Assembly: GCF_016803395.1 (NCBI RefSeq)
Contig: NZ_JAEVHL010000002.1
Span: 51,029 to 115,028, forward strand
Length of the DNA: 64,000 nt
Direction of reading: 5' to 3'
Source: Micromonospora tarensis
GTDB lineage: Bacteria; Actinomycetota; Actinomycetes; Mycobacteriales; Micromonosporaceae
Positions within the stretch are counted from its first letter, which is position 1. Each line of letters starts with the position of its first letter. The translations under genes and the position numbers were made by a program. Below the pieces are notes generated by a model, which saw only the letters and a program-made list of their open reading frames with translations, was not told where the DNA came from and made no database searches. This document shows, piece by piece, positions 25,556-33,392 of the stretch.

Positions 25556-26071
25556 ATGCCTGGATCGACGCCCATCTACGGGTTCCCCTATCTGGTGAAC
25601 GAGGTTGATCCGCCGGACATTGGTGGTGCCACGCAGGCGCTCGCCGAACGAGCTGAATTTCAGGTGGCTCGCCTCGACGGCGCCATGGTCGGATTCGAGT
25701 CGGCATCCGAGGTCAGCCCGCAGTCGATCCCCGCGGCGGCGGGCACCCCGCTGCGCTGGCAGGCGGCCACCTCCAACGTCGGCGGGTTCGGCAAGCCGAA
25801 CACCACGGAGTGGACCGTGCCGACTGGTGGCGTGTACGCGGCGACCGTGCAGGGTCTGGTGTCGAACGGGCAGTCCGGGCGGGCGTTCGCGCAAGTCGTC
25901 ATGGCAAATAGAGAGTTCCGCACCCCGTTCGGTGGCGCGGGAGAGTCCGGTTGGGGCGCGGCCGGTATCCGCCGGTTGACCGCCGGTGCGGTGATCAGGG
26001 CCGACCTGTACTGCGCGACCGCGACGACCGTGTCCTCGGCGACGCTGGTCGTCTACCGGATCGGGTCGTGA
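25556..26071 (+). CDS. tail fibre/appendage-like beta protein
   Basis: A 171-residue protein with AAGGAGAAG before ATG 25556. It opens PGSTPIYGFPYLVNEVDPPDIGGATQALAER, a motif common at the N-terminus of actinophage fibre-like proteins that trimerise at the tail tip. A C1q/TNF-like beta domain follows (TTEWTVPTGGVYAATVQGLV, ATLVVYRIG). A host-receptor role is likely but inferred. Confidence 0.65.
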   Translation: MPGSTPIYGFPYLVNEVDPPDIGGATQALAERAEFQVARLDGAMVGFESASEVSPQSIPAAAGTPLRWQAATSNVGGFGKPNTTEWTVPTGGVYAATVQGLVSNGQSGRAFAQVVMANREFRTPFGGAGESGWGAAGIRRLTAGAVIRADLYCATATTVSSATLVVYRIGS

Positions 26072-26075
26072 CGCC

Positions 26076-26951
26076 ATGACCCGCGCACCGAGCACCCTGT
26101 TGGCCGCCCGCTCCCTGCTCCTGACCCACCTCGACAACGCGCCTGGCCCGGACGACCTGGAGCCGGCGGAGGTCGGCATCGTCGGCGACCCGGCCCACCG
26201 GGGCGGCTACCACTGCGGCTCCGACCGGGTGGACGCCGACGACTACTCGGTGCGCGAGTCGCCCCGGGACCGGGCCGGCCTGACGCTCGACGCGGCGGCG
26301 CTCGACGTCGGCCAGTTCGAGGTCCGCGCCGGCGACCGCACCCACACCCTGGCCACCTTCTCGCTGTGGTGTGTGGGCCAGTGCGCTGCCGGCGCGGCCG
26401 ACACCCGGGATATCCGCGAGATCATCTACAGCCCCGACGGCAAGACCGTGAAGCGGTGGGACCGCCTCGGCAAGCGCACCACCGGGGACAGCTCGCACCG
26501 CTGGCACACGCACTTCAGCTTCTTCCGCGACGCCATCAAGGCGGGCCGCGACCAGCGGCCGTTGTTCCGCCGCTACCTCAAGACCATCGGACTCCTGGAG
26601 GACGACGACATGACGCCCGAAGAGCACAACTGGCTCGCCACCGTGCACAAGAACCTGACGCTGCTCGACGGGCGGACCCCGATCGGGCAGACGTACCTGC
26701 GGCTGGCCCGCGGCGTCGACGACGTGAAAGGCGCGAAGCAGGTCGACCACCCCACCCTCACGAGCATCGCAGGGCAGCTGACCGCGCTCCAGACCGCGCT
26801 CACCGCGCTGGCCACGCGGGACGTCGTCGACGAGGCCGCGGTGGCCCGTGACCTACTCGGTGTGCTGACGCCGGAGAAGATCGCCGCCGCGATCCCGCCG
26901 ACCATGGCGCAGCAGGTCGCGGACGAACTGGTCCGCCGACTGGCTGCCTGA
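26076..26951 (+). CDS. probable endolysin (M15-type peptidase-like)
   Basis: A 291-residue protein. The N-terminal about 175 residues carry [11 protein letters not shown] (His46), [16 protein letters not shown] and DAAALDVG, then [12 protein letters not shown] with closely spaced histidines. Together these resemble D-Ala-D-Ala carboxypeptidase/M15-type zinc peptidases of actinophages. The C-terminal part (about 190-291) is helical and may bind the cell wall or oligomerise. It begins the lysis cassette, followed by small membrane proteins and holin-like genes. Peptidoglycan hydrolysis at lysis is the probable role. Confidence 0.68.
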   Translation: MTRAPSTLLAARSLLLTHLDNAPGPDDLEPAEVGIVGDPAHRGGYHCGSDRVDADDYSVRESPRDRAGLTLDAAALDVGQFEVRAGDRTHTLATFSLWCVGQCAAGAADTRDIREIIYSPDGKTVKRWDRLGKRTTGDSSHRWHTHFSFFRDAIKAGRDQRPLFRRYLKTIGLLEDDDMTPEEHNWLATVHKNLTLLDGRTPIGQTYLRLARGVDDVKGAKQVDHPTLTSIAGQLTALQTALTALATRDVVDEAAVARDLLGVLTPEKIAAAIPPTMAQQVADELVRRLAA

Positions 26952-26957
26952 CGTCGT

Positions 26958-27254
26958 GTGGACCTGGCGACCCTCATCCCAGCCGGCGGCCTCGGTGCGG
27001 TCTCCGTCGGCGGCACTCTCCTTGCCGTCGTCGTGTACCTGCTCAACGCCAACCGCGTCGATCGCCGGGAGTACCAGGACGCCGTCGACCGGGCGGAAGC
27101 CCGCGCCGATGCGGCCGAAGCGCGCCGGGCCACCGCCGAGGCCCGGGTCGACGGGCTCCAGCAGGCGGTCGACGCCGAGCGTGCCGCACGTCGTACGGCC
27201 GAGGACCGGGCAGCCGCGGCCGAGCGGACGCAGCAGAACGGTGGCCAGCCGTGA
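26958..27254 (+). CDS. small membrane protein with coiled coil
   Basis: A 98-residue protein, GTG 26958. It has one N-terminal membrane helix ([17 protein letters not shown]) and a long charged coiled coil ([20 protein letters not shown]). Such a layout, within a lysis cassette, fits a holin accessory or spanin-like partner. Its stop overlaps the next GTG by 4 nt. Confidence 0.6.
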   Translation: MDLATLIPAGGLGAVSVGGTLLAVVVYLLNANRVDRREYQDAVDRAEARADAAEARRATAEARVDGLQQAVDAERAARRTAEDRAAAAERTQQNGGQP

Positions 27255-27820
27255 CGGATGAGACTCTGCAGCTGCGGCGGCGGATGCATCGTCGGGGTCG
27301 ACGCCGGGCGGTCGTGGCCGTGGCGGTCACCGCGCTACTCGCGTCTGCCGTCACGTGGTGGGCGGCCTCCCTCGGCCGTCAGGCCACCGCCGAGCAGCAA
27401 CGCGCCGACGTCGCCGTGTCCGGGGCGGAGCAGCTGTGCCAGCAGGTGCGCCAGCTCGGCGGCACGTGCGTGGTCGACCCGGCCGAGCTTCGTGGCGATC
27501 CCGGTCCGGCCGGGCCCGCCGGTCCACCCGGGCCGCCCGGCGTTCCCGGCCTCGACGGCGCGGACGGGTCCGACGGTGCACCGGGTCCGACCGGGCCGGC
27601 TGGTACGCGCGGCGAGATCGGTCAGTCGGGCGCTGACGGGCCAGCGGGAGATTCCGGTCCGGCCGGTCCGGCGGCCCGGCTGGTGCGGTGGGGCCGCAGG
27701 GACCAGATGGTCCGCAGGGCCCGGCCGGGCCGCGCGGTGAGCAGGGTCCGCAGGGTGAGGCCGGGCCGGCGGGCGCGCAGTGCCCGGACGGGACAACGGC
27801 GGAGACGGTCACGGTGGTGA
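27251..27820 (+). CDS. membrane-anchored collagen-like protein (frame broken; true end probably 27864)
   Basis: A signal anchor near residues 20-40 ([19 protein letters not shown]) is followed by a Cys pair and then GXX collagen repeats ([16 protein letters not shown]). Near 27674 the repeat pattern leaves this frame. In the next frame it continues as [19 protein letters not shown]... and ends with a non-collagen tail ([16 protein letters not shown]) at TAG 27862-27864, 5 nt before the next gene. One G lost from a GGG restores an uninterrupted protein of about 204 residues. Collagen-like segments form trimeric stalks; the role within a lysis cassette is unknown. Confidence 0.7.
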   Translation: MTDETLQLRRRMHRRGRRRAVVAVAVTALLASAVTWWAASLGRQATAEQQRADVAVSGAEQLCQQVRQLGGTCVVDPAELRGDPGPAGPAGPPGPPGVPGLDGADGSDGAPGPTGPAGTRGEIGQSGADGPAGDSGPAGPAARLVRWGRRDQMVRRARPGRAVSRVRRVRPGRRARSARTGQRRRRSRW

Positions 27821-27869
27821 CGACGACCGGCGCGCGGCAGATCGCCGCCTGCGTCGCGGACTAGGACTC

Positions 27870-28142
27870 ATGCCGATGCACTCGCCACCTACCTTGCGGC
27901 CAGCCGGCTCGCCGGTGCTTCACAGCCTGGCTGGTTGGCTCACCAACCCGAGGTTCTGGCAGTGGTTCCACGCTGCCAACGCGGCGAAGTGGGTGCTGCT
28001 CTTCCCCGCCGGGATGCTCTGGTGGCGGGAGTCGGTGCCGTTCCTGATGTACGTCAGCCTCGACACGGCGTTGACCGGTGCGCTCGCTGCGTACGGTGCC
28101 GCGCTGGGCGCTCGCAAGGCTGATCCCGAAGATCCGCTCTAA
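27870..28142 (+). CDS. holin-like membrane protein
   Basis: A 90-residue protein with two predicted membrane helices (WVLLFPAGMLWW region and MYVSLDTALTGALAAYGAA) and a charged C-terminus (RKADPEDPL). Size and topology fit a class II holin or holin partner. It is 20 nt upstream of a second holin-like gene. Confidence 0.6.
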   Translation: MPMHSPPTLRPAGSPVLHSLAGWLTNPRFWQWFHAANAAKWVLLFPAGMLWWRESVPFLMYVSLDTALTGALAAYGAALGARKADPEDPL

Positions 28143-28162
28143 CGAGAGTTTGAGGAGGCTCG

Positions 28163-28396
28163 ATGTTCACCACGAAGTTCTGGAAGGCCGCCGCCGAGCG
28201 GGCGGTGAAGAGCGCCGCGCAGGGTCTGCTGCTCTACTGGGGCGCTGACGTCGTGTTCAACGCGTGGCAGGCGGACTGGGCGGCGGCCGGCGGCATCGCC
28301 TCTGGTGCGGCAGTGCTGTCGGTGCTGACTTCGTTGGTCAGTGCGAAGGTGTCCGGGGAGCAGGACTCCCCGAGCCTTGTCGGAGGTAACCAGTAG
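28163..28396 (+). CDS. phage holin (r1t-like)
   Basis: A 77-residue protein behind GAGGAGG. TKFWKAAAERAVKSAAQ is an amphipathic N-terminus, followed by membrane segments LLYWGADVVFN and AAVLSVLTSLVSAKV. This is the pattern of the small r1t-type holins common in actinophages. Holins permeabilise the membrane so the endolysin can reach the wall. It is the last plus-strand gene of the late operon, followed by a terminator. Confidence 0.7.
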   Translation: MFTTKFWKAAAERAVKSAAQGLLLYWGADVVFNAWQADWAAAGGIASGAAVLSVLTSLVSAKVSGEQDSPSLVGGNQ

Positions 28397-28453
28397 GATT
28401 TTCGGCGCGGTGCCCCCGGTGACGTCCCGGGTGGTGCCGACCAAGCAACGAAT

Positions 28454-28481
28454 CGCCCCCAACCAAATCGGGTTGGGGGCG
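28454..28481. terminator. bidirectional terminator between convergent operons
   Basis: CGCCCCCAACC (28454-28464) and GGTTGGGGGCG (28471-28481) form a perfect 11-bp stem with a 6-nt loop. It lies between the end of the plus-strand late operon and the end of the minus-strand transfer operon. A moderately T-rich stretch follows on the plus strand. Confidence 0.75.
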
Positions 28482-28496
28482 GTTCCTTTCGGACTG

Positions 28497-28970
28497 TCAG
28501 GTGAGGCCGAGGGCGACCCGGTCGCGCAGGTCCGTCTCTTTGAACTGGACCTTGCCCCGGTTCGACACCTCGATGCCGTAGATCCCCTTGCCGCTGGGGA
28601 CGTTGGCGATGTCGAAGAGGAACAGGCACGAGGTGGCCCGCGTCGAGTCGTTTGGATCGGTGACCGGCTGCCCCTCGCCGAGGTTGCCTACCGCGATGTT
28701 CACTCCGGCGGGGTCGGTGACGATCACCTGCGTGCCCACCTGGATGTCGTCGTGGCTCTCGGAGCCGGCGCACGTGTGGGTTGACTCCGACCAGACGAAG
28801 TTCGGAAGTTCGAGGGTGAACGTGCCACGTACGAGAAGCGGCAGCGGTGCGCGGCTGGGCGTTGCGGACGTGGTCGGCGCAGCGGTCGCCGGCTCAGTGT
28901 CGCTGGAGCAACCGGCCAGGGCGGCGGCGAGCAGCGCCGCGGGGAGCAGTAGGCGGTGGGCGCGGGTCAT
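28497..28970 (-). CDS. putative lipoprotein
   Basis: From ATG 28970 the protein is 157 residues with a signal peptide and lipobox LAGC (Cys21), then a Thr/Ser/Pro linker. The beta-rich C-terminal domain (RGTFTLELPNFVWS, VGTQVIVTDPAG, GKVQFKETDLRDRV) contains two Cys. A longer form from GTG 29033 overlaps the upstream stop as GTGA but would put 41 residues before the Cys. The last gene of the minus-strand operon, it is probably surface-exposed. It may act in entry exclusion or host modification; that is speculation. Confidence 0.62.
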   Translation of the reverse strand: MTRAHRLLLPAALLAAALAGCSSDTEPATAAPTTSATPSRAPLPLLVRGTFTLELPNFVWSESTHTCAGSESHDDIQVGTQVIVTDPAGVNIAVGNLGEGQPVTDPNDSTRATSCLFLFDIANVPSGKGIYGIEVSNRGKVQFKETDLRDRVALGLT

Positions 28971-29029
28971 GCCGGGCACCGTACCGATGGGAGTCAACGG
29001 CAGGCCTCGGATCGTCGGGATCCCGACGC

Positions 29030-29248
29030 TCACAGCGCGACCCAGATCACCGCGCCAGCTACCGTCAGCGTCAGCAGCACCATGGCGATCCAGCCGGCTG
29101 CTTGACCGGCGAGCCAGGCAGCCTCAACCACCCACGACCACGCCCAGGACCACGCCCACGCAGCTCGCTCCCACCGGCGGGCGGCCTCCCAGGTCACCAG
29201 TACGCCGACGAGCACTCCGGCGCTGAACGCGATGAGCAGGCCTCTCAT
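29030..29248 (-). CDS. small Trp-rich membrane protein
   Basis: A 72-residue protein with two hydrophobic helices (LLIAFSAGVLVGVLVTW and IAMVLLTLTVAGAVIWVAL) and a Trp/Ala-rich linker. ATG 29248 overlaps the upstream tiny gene's stop (ATGA). It could be a spread (Spd)-like protein of the transfer operon, as small membrane proteins often accompany TraB in actinobacterial plasmids. The role is inferred from context only. Confidence 0.5.
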   Translation of the reverse strand: MRGLLIAFSAGVLVGVLVTWEAARRWERAAWAWSWAWSWVVEAAWLAGQAAGWIAMVLLTLTVAGAVIWVAL

Positions 29249-29391
29249 GATTCACTTTCCGTGATCAACGGACGGGCGGTGCGGACTGTCCGCACGATTC
29301 CCGCCCGCTCCAGGTGGGAGGCCGTACGGACGGCGTCCGGACGGGGAAGTGTCCGGACGGTCCGTACGGCCTGATGATCGCTGATAGTCAC
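29245..29391 (-). CDS. tiny gene across the GTNCGNAC repeat cluster
   Basis: A 48-codon frame, GTG 29391 overlapping the upstream stop (GTGA) and TGA overlapping the next ATG (ATGA). The peptide contains repeated Val-Arg-Thr units (AVRTVRT, GIVRTVRTARP) that arise directly from the DNA repeats. The coupling at both ends suggests translation, but the repeats may be the selected feature and the peptide a by-product. Confidence 0.4.
   Translation of the reverse strand: MTISDHQAVRTVRTLPRPDAVRTASHLERAGIVRTVRTARPLITESES
29279..29371. repeat. cluster of 8-bp GTNCGNAC repeats (candidate clt transfer locus)
   Basis: Six 8-bp units of the form GTNCGNAC occur here. GTGCGGAC/GTCCGCAC form an inverted repeat with 1-nt spacer at 29279-29295. 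GTCCGGAC occurs at 29335-29342 and 29351-29358. GTACGGAC-type units lie in the 11-bp inverted arms at 29320-29330 and 29361-29371. The cluster is immediately downstream of the translocase/winged-helix gene. In Streptomyces plasmids, TraB recognises clustered 8-bp repeats in the clt locus; the resemblance is in layout, not in exact sequence. Confidence 0.55.
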
Positions 29392-29654
29392 GCCGGCTCG
29401 GTGATCCGGATCTTGTAGATGCCGCGCTCGGTGTTGCGCAGGATCGCGTCAGGGCCGGAGCACAGGCGGCGCAGCTCCTTGCTCACCCAGCTCGCGGTCA
29501 GGCCGGTCGCTTCGATGACGTCGCCCAGCTCGGCCGGGCTGAACTCGGTGGTTCCGGCCGCGTGCAACCGGAGCAGATAGTCACGGGTCCACGCTCGCGC
29601 CTCGGTCGTGCCCATCGGTGGCTTGCGCAGCTGCCCGAACGCCAGCCGCGGCAT
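29388..29654 (-). CDS. winged-helix domain, probably the C-terminus of the translocase
   Basis: From ATG 29654 the frame gives 88 residues with a winged-helix fold: LRLHAAGTTEFSPAELGDVIEATGLTASWVSKELRRLC, then AILRNTERGIYKIRI. Conserved-looking sequence (EQALDLNEPPDDVD) extends upstream to about 29730 without a start codon. There it would join the translocase frame if one base were restored (CGCCGAG read as CGCGAG). FtsK, SpoIIIE and TraB all end in a winged-helix DNA-recognition domain, so this is most likely that domain rather than a separate gene. Confidence 0.65.
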   Translation of the reverse strand: MPRLAFGQLRKPPMGTTEARAWTRDYLLRLHAAGTTEFSPAELGDVIEATGLTASWVSKELRRLCSGPDAILRNTERGIYKIRITEPA

Positions 29655-29707
29655 ATCGGCGGGGACCGCGATCGGCTGCGCGGGATCGACGTCGTCCGGT
29701 GGCTCGT

Positions 29708-31309
29708 TCAGGTCGAGCGCTTGTTCAGCTCGCGCTCGTCCTGGTCGTCGGGCTGCGTCACGGGGTGCCCTTCCTGGCGCTGGGTCGGAGGTGGCTGAGG
29801 GGGAGAGGTTGGTGCGGTGACTGGCCGGTACGGGGCGATGGCAGCTGCGCGGTCGTCTTCGCTGCGAGCGATGAACGCCCGCGCCGGCATCGACCACCGC
29901 TCCTTGTCGACGCCCGGAAATTCGGCGTAGAGGTAGCCGGGTCGGCTGTTCTTCCACTCCCACGGGGCGGCGCCGGCGTCGAGGGTGCTCTCCGACAGGG
30001 CAGCTTCCGCGTCGGTGTTTCGCTCCACGCCGAGGCACACCTTCGCGGAGATGTTCGCTCGCGCCGAGGTGGGGAACCGGTCATGCGTCGCCCGCTGCAA
30101 CTCCACCAAGAGGAAGATGCCCACGGACCGCGCCGACTCGCTGACGTCGACGAAGGTGCCGTTGTCGACCACGAGCCGAGCGGCCTCGAAGTTCACCACG
30201 ACGAGGTACGGCAGGCCGCAGCCCTTGACCCACTGCTTGAGCCCGCGCTGCCCGAGGTGCCGAGCCCGCTGCGCGATGAGCCGGGGCAGGTCCTCGATGT
30301 AGTCCTCCGCCGACTCGGGGTCGAGGTAGGTCTCGTGCGCACCGAGGCGCAGCCACTCGGGCAGCTGGTCGCCCTTGCGGGTGTCGGTGACGATCAGCTT
30401 GACGTCGTTGCGGGTGAGCACGTCGGCGCACAGGTTCAACACCAACTCGGTCTTGCCCGCGCCGGACATGCCGACCACGGACAGGTGAGCCGAGTTGCGA
30501 CCGGCCTTGTGGTCACCGGGCAGCCACAGGCTGAGCGGCTCACCATCCTCGACCACACCGAGTTCGACCGGCGCGTCGGCGATCGACGCACCAGGCGCGG
30601 ACGGTCCGGGCCAGTAGCGGGTCTCGCGCAGCTGATCGACCGGCACCACGGACACCTTGGCCCGGCGCGCCGAATCCGGGTTGGGGATGACCCGGACCGC
30701 CGTCGCCGGCACGTCGAGCGCAGACGCCAGCGCTCCCCGGTCGCCCGCGAGATCTCCGGCGGTGGTGCCCGCGTCGAGAACCACCGGGGCGGTGGCCCGG
30801 GCGCCGTCGATGGTGGCGCGGCCGAGGCGGGCACCGCGCAAGCTCTTCACCGCCTCGGCCAGACCACCGCCTTGCTCGCCGTCGCCGGATTGCCCGGAGC
30901 GCAGAACCCGGATGACGCCCATGGCGATCGAGGCGGTCGGCGCACCGATCAGCCACAAGTCCAGCCACGGCCGAGACCACGGAGCGGACAACGTCGCCCC
31001 GATGGTCCACGCGCCCCCGGCGACGCACGTCACGGTGGCCACCGCCTGGCGGACGATTCCACGGGCAGCAGCTGCTCGCCACGTCAGCGCGGAAAGCGCG
31101 GTGCCGGCCAAGGTGAGCCCGGCCGCTGCGGCGCCGGCCGTGGCCGGGTTGCCGCTCCAGTAGGCGTGTGCGCCGGCCGTCGCCGCCCAGAGACCAACGG
31201 CGCTGACCGGGGTGACCAGGTACGGCCACAACGGAACCTTCACCGTGTGCACGGTGGCCACGCCGTCGTAACCGGCGTTCTTCGGCATCCGGGTGGTGGT
31301 CTTCACCAT
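29708..31309 (-). CDS. FtsK/TraB-like DNA translocase
   Basis: A 533-residue protein. The N-terminus (about 25-150) has several membrane helices (WPYLVTPVSAVGLWAA, ATAGAAAAGLTLAGTAL, AVATVTCVAGGAWTIGATL, PWLDLWLIGAPTASIAMG). The motor domain has Walker A VVGMSGAGKTELV near residue 283 and LIVTDTRKGDQLPEW. The usual hhhhDE Walker B is replaced by LVVVNFEAARL. The C-terminus is Pro/Gln-rich and runs into the winged-helix frame described at 29388. Proteins of this type move double-stranded DNA between cells in actinobacterial conjugation (TraB/TraSA). It is central to a minus-strand operon with DUF2637 and HTH genes. Confidence 0.8.
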   Translation of the reverse strand: MVKTTTRMPKNAGYDGVATVHTVKVPLWPYLVTPVSAVGLWAATAGAHAYWSGNPATAGAAAAGLTLAGTALSALTWRAAAARGIVRQAVATVTCVAGGAWTIGATLSAPWSRPWLDLWLIGAPTASIAMGVIRVLRSGQSGDGEQGGGLAEAVKSLRGARLGRATIDGARATAPVVLDAGTTAGDLAGDRGALASALDVPATAVRVIPNPDSARRAKVSVVPVDQLRETRYWPGPSAPGASIADAPVELGVVEDGEPLSLWLPGDHKAGRNSAHLSVVGMSGAGKTELVLNLCADVLTRNDVKLIVTDTRKGDQLPEWLRLGAHETYLDPESAEDYIEDLPRLIAQRARHLGQRGLKQWVKGCGLPYLVVVNFEAARLVVDNGTFVDVSESARSVGIFLLVELQRATHDRFPTSARANISAKVCLGVERNTDAEAALSESTLDAGAAPWEWKNSRPGYLYAEFPGVDKERWSMPARAFIARSEDDRAAAIAPYRPVTAPTSPPQPPPTQRQEGHPVTQPDDQDERELNKRST

Positions 31310-31324
31310 GTGCTCCTGTTCGGG

Positions 31325-31690
31325 TCAGGCCTTGAAGCGGAAATCGTTGCGGCGCGGCCGGTGCCCAGCGGCCTCCAGCTCGGGCAGGTAGACCGCCTGG
31401 AATCGGCTGGACGCGGTCACCACGTACTGGCACGCGATCACCAGCGACTCGGACGCCTGCTGGATCGGCCGGGCGACCTGACGGGCGCGGGCCCGCCCGG
31501 ACAGCCCACCCATCGGTCCGCCCTTGATGGCACGGAGTCGGGCGTCGAGCTCGGACGCGCAGATGCCCAACTCCAGGGCCCCGGCGTGGAGGATGCGGCG
31601 CGAGTTCTCGCACCACTCCAACAGGGCGACGTTGTCGGTGAGCGCGTCGGCGCCAGCGAAGAACGAACGGCCCTTGGCCTGTTCAGCCAT
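31325..31690 (-). CDS. hypothetical transfer-operon protein
   Basis: A 121-residue helical protein. ATG 31690 is chosen because AAGGAG lies 8 nt upstream; GTG 31696 is too close to it. It contains DNVALLEWCENSRRILHAGALELG and ARQVARPIQQASESLVIACQYVVTASSRFQAVY, with no membrane segment. Similar helical proteins sit between DUF2637/HTH genes and FtsK-like genes in actinobacterial elements. The function is unknown. Confidence 0.58.
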   Translation of the reverse strand: MAEQAKGRSFFAGADALTDNVALLEWCENSRRILHAGALELGICASELDARLRAIKGGPMGGLSGRARARQVARPIQQASESLVIACQYVVTASSRFQAVYLPELEAAGHRPRRNDFRFKA

Positions 31691-31692
31691 GA

Positions 31693-32376
31693 TCACTTCT
31701 CCTTGTTCGAGGTCGGTGTGTGGTGCTGCTTCCAGCGGTTCGCGGTGGCCTTGGACACGCCCGCCGCGGTGCCCAGCTGTTCGCCGGTCGGCGGGTGGCC
31801 GAGCTTCTTGGTGAGCCGGGCGTACGCCTGAGCCAGCTTCTTGTCGTCGCGCTGAGCCGACTCACGCACCGGCTCGGTGACGGACTTGCCGCGAGCCGAA
31901 CGGTGAGCCGCGACTGAGCCGGGCGGTGAGCCAGCGACCGGCTCAGCAACTACGTCGACGAGCGCGTCCAGCGCACCGCCGGATTGAGTCGGCTCCGGCT
32001 CACGACCTGAGCCGATCCGCGCCGCGAGGTGAGCCGGCACCCGGATCAATCCGAGGTCGACCGTCGGCTCAGTCCGGGGCCGGGACAGGGCGGCGTGCCC
32101 GCGCTGGAGGGTGATCTTCGAGCGCAGCGCAGCGCGGCGAGCTTCGGCGCTGGTCCGGTCGAGCTGCTGACGCGTCCACTCGTCGACCTCGCCGCCGCCG
32201 ATCCCGGCGAACAGTTGCTGCCGGATGCCGAGGGTGAGCCGGAGCTGCTTCTGCGCGGCAGCCATCGTCGCCTCGTCCACGGTCTTCGCCAGGTCGTCGA
32301 GCCGGCGCGCGGCTTTCTCGGCCCGCTTGGCGGTGGCGTCGTCGATCTGCTGGTTACTCTGGCGGCCGGTCGGCAT
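31693..32376 (-). CDS. HTH protein with coiled-coil N-terminus
   Basis: A 227-residue basic protein. Residues 15-90 form a coiled coil (AKRAEKAARRLDDLAKTVDEA, EARRAALRSKITLQRGHAAL). The middle is Pro/Glu-rich and disordered. The C-terminus has a helix-turn-helix (LGHPPTGEQLGTAAGVSKATANRWKQHH). It overlaps the DUF2637 stop by 23 nt and could be a DNA-binding regulator or partner of the transfer genes. The DNA target is unknown. Confidence 0.62.
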   Translation of the reverse strand: MPTGRQSNQQIDDATAKRAEKAARRLDDLAKTVDEATMAAAQKQLRLTLGIRQQLFAGIGGGEVDEWTRQQLDRTSAEARRAALRSKITLQRGHAALSRPRTEPTVDLGLIRVPAHLAARIGSGREPEPTQSGGALDALVDVVAEPVAGSPPGSVAAHRSARGKSVTEPVRESAQRDDKKLAQAYARLTKKLGHPPTGEQLGTAAGVSKATANRWKQHHTPTSNKEK

Positions 32377-33037
32377 GCCAGACCACGACAGCGGCGTCGA
32401 CCACGCTGCGCACGGTGCGCTGCCGGAACACTTCGGCGAGGTCGTCGACCGTGCCCGGCTTGAGCAGCCCGAGTCGGACCCCGATGCGCTGTGGCGTCCA
32501 GATCCACCGGGACTCCTGGCGCTTGGCCGGCTCCTTGTCGGCGTAGAGGCTCATGTACCAGATGCCGGCGGCCAGCGGCGGCGTTGCCAGACGAAGTACC
32601 ACCTCGGTGACTGAGTCGGACGCGGTGGACGCGACCAGGCCGGACGCGCCAGCGACGAGCCAGACGAAGCGCATGTGTCGGCTGATGTCGGGTGCCGGTC
32701 CGTCGCCAACGTGAGCGGCGAGCTTGTGCGCGGCGAGGCTGCCCTGGTGGAGCATGACCACCTCGAAGGTGGCGCAGAACATCAGGCTGCCGGGGACGTT
32801 CAGGCCAAGGGGTCCGTGGGCGACCTCGAACATGCCTTCCATCGCGAACAGGGTGGCGAGGGCGACCGCGACTCGGCCGAGCTTTTCGTGTACGTAGCCG
32901 GTCTGCAGGAATCGCCACACCAGGACCAGGGCGAGTAGCGCGCCGACCGCGCCCGCGCCGAAGAGCACGGGCTGTCCGTGTCGTTGGGCGAGGCCGGCCA
33001 GTGTGGTGGCCGCCTCGCGGACGTCGTCGATCGTCAT
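32354..33037 (-). CDS. DUF2637-like membrane protein
   Basis: A 227-residue protein from ATG 33037 (ATG 33049 is an alternative) with four to five membrane helices (PVLFGAGAVGALLALVLVWRFL, VALATLFAMEGMFEVAHG, GSLMFCATFEVVMLHQG, MRFVWLVAGASGLVAS). A cytoplasmic tail follows. This is the pattern of DUF2637 proteins, which accompany FtsK/TraB genes in actinobacterial plasmids and AICEs. It is the first gene of the minus-strand operon that runs to 28497. Its promoter must lie in the repeat-bearing region 33038-33187, shared with the divergent regulator. Confidence 0.72.
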   Translation of the reverse strand: MTIDDVREAATTLAGLAQRHGQPVLFGAGAVGALLALVLVWRFLQTGYVHEKLGRVAVALATLFAMEGMFEVAHGPLGLNVPGSLMFCATFEVVMLHQGSLAAHKLAAHVGDGPAPDISRHMRFVWLVAGASGLVASTASDSVTEVVLRLATPPLAAGIWYMSLYADKEPAKRQESRWIWTPQRIGVRLGLLKPGTVDDLAEVFRQRTVRSVVDAAVVVWHADRPPE

Positions 33038-33054
33038 GCGGGCCAGCATCGCAC

Positions 33055-33186
33055 AGGTTTGACAGATTTGGAAGTTCTGACAGACTCGGACGTCATGAAG
33101 CTCGCTCACGCACCCGGCCCGGCTGTCGCCCCCCGACCGCGCGATCTGCCAGACTTGGTCAACTCGGCAGGTCTGACAGGGGGTCC
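33055..33186. repeat. four 18-bp operator-like repeats in a divergent promoter region
   Basis: Related 18-bp units centred on CTGACAGAY occur at 33055-33072 and 33073-33090 (exactly adjacent, 14 of 18 bases shared), 33142-33159 and 33169-33186. They lie between the start of the minus-strand transfer operon and the plus-strand HTH regulator, so they are good candidates for binding sites of that regulator or of the GntR-like protein. Promoter elements were not assigned. Confidence 0.6.
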
Positions 33187-33187
33187 G

Positions 33188-33391
33188 GTGGTAGGCGACG
33201 GCACGTGGCTATCGATCGGCGAGGTGATTGCCAGACTCCGGGCAGCAGGATTCAGCGAGAGCGAGTCGACGGTCCGCCGGATGATCGATGACGGCGACCT
33301 GGAGTCGTACCGCACCGAACGCGGTGGACACCGCCGGGTGAAAGCCCAGTCCGTGGAGAGTCTGATCCAACGCCGAGCAGCCACCCAGTAA
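33188..33391 (+). CDS. BldC/Xis-like helix-turn-helix protein
   Basis: From GTG 33188 (AGGGGG upstream) the protein is 67 residues and is almost entirely one MerR-like winged helix: WLSIGEVIARLRAAGFSES, TVRRMIDDGDLESYR, GGHRRVKAQSVESLIQRR. An earlier ATG at 33095 would add 31 low-complexity residues over two of the operator-like repeats, so the short form is preferred. Such proteins act as excisionases or transcription regulators in actinobacterial mobile elements. Divergent placement from the transfer operon supports regulation of transfer or excision. Confidence 0.68.
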   Translation: MVGDGTWLSIGEVIARLRAAGFSESESTVRRMIDDGDLESYRTERGGHRRVKAQSVESLIQRRAATQ

Positions 33392-33392
33392 A

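Noticed and set aside
29618..31831. A 737-codon plus-strand open frame opposite the translocase
   Set aside because: Shadow frame; the minus strand shows membrane helices and Walker A of an FtsK/TraB protein and coupled neighbours.
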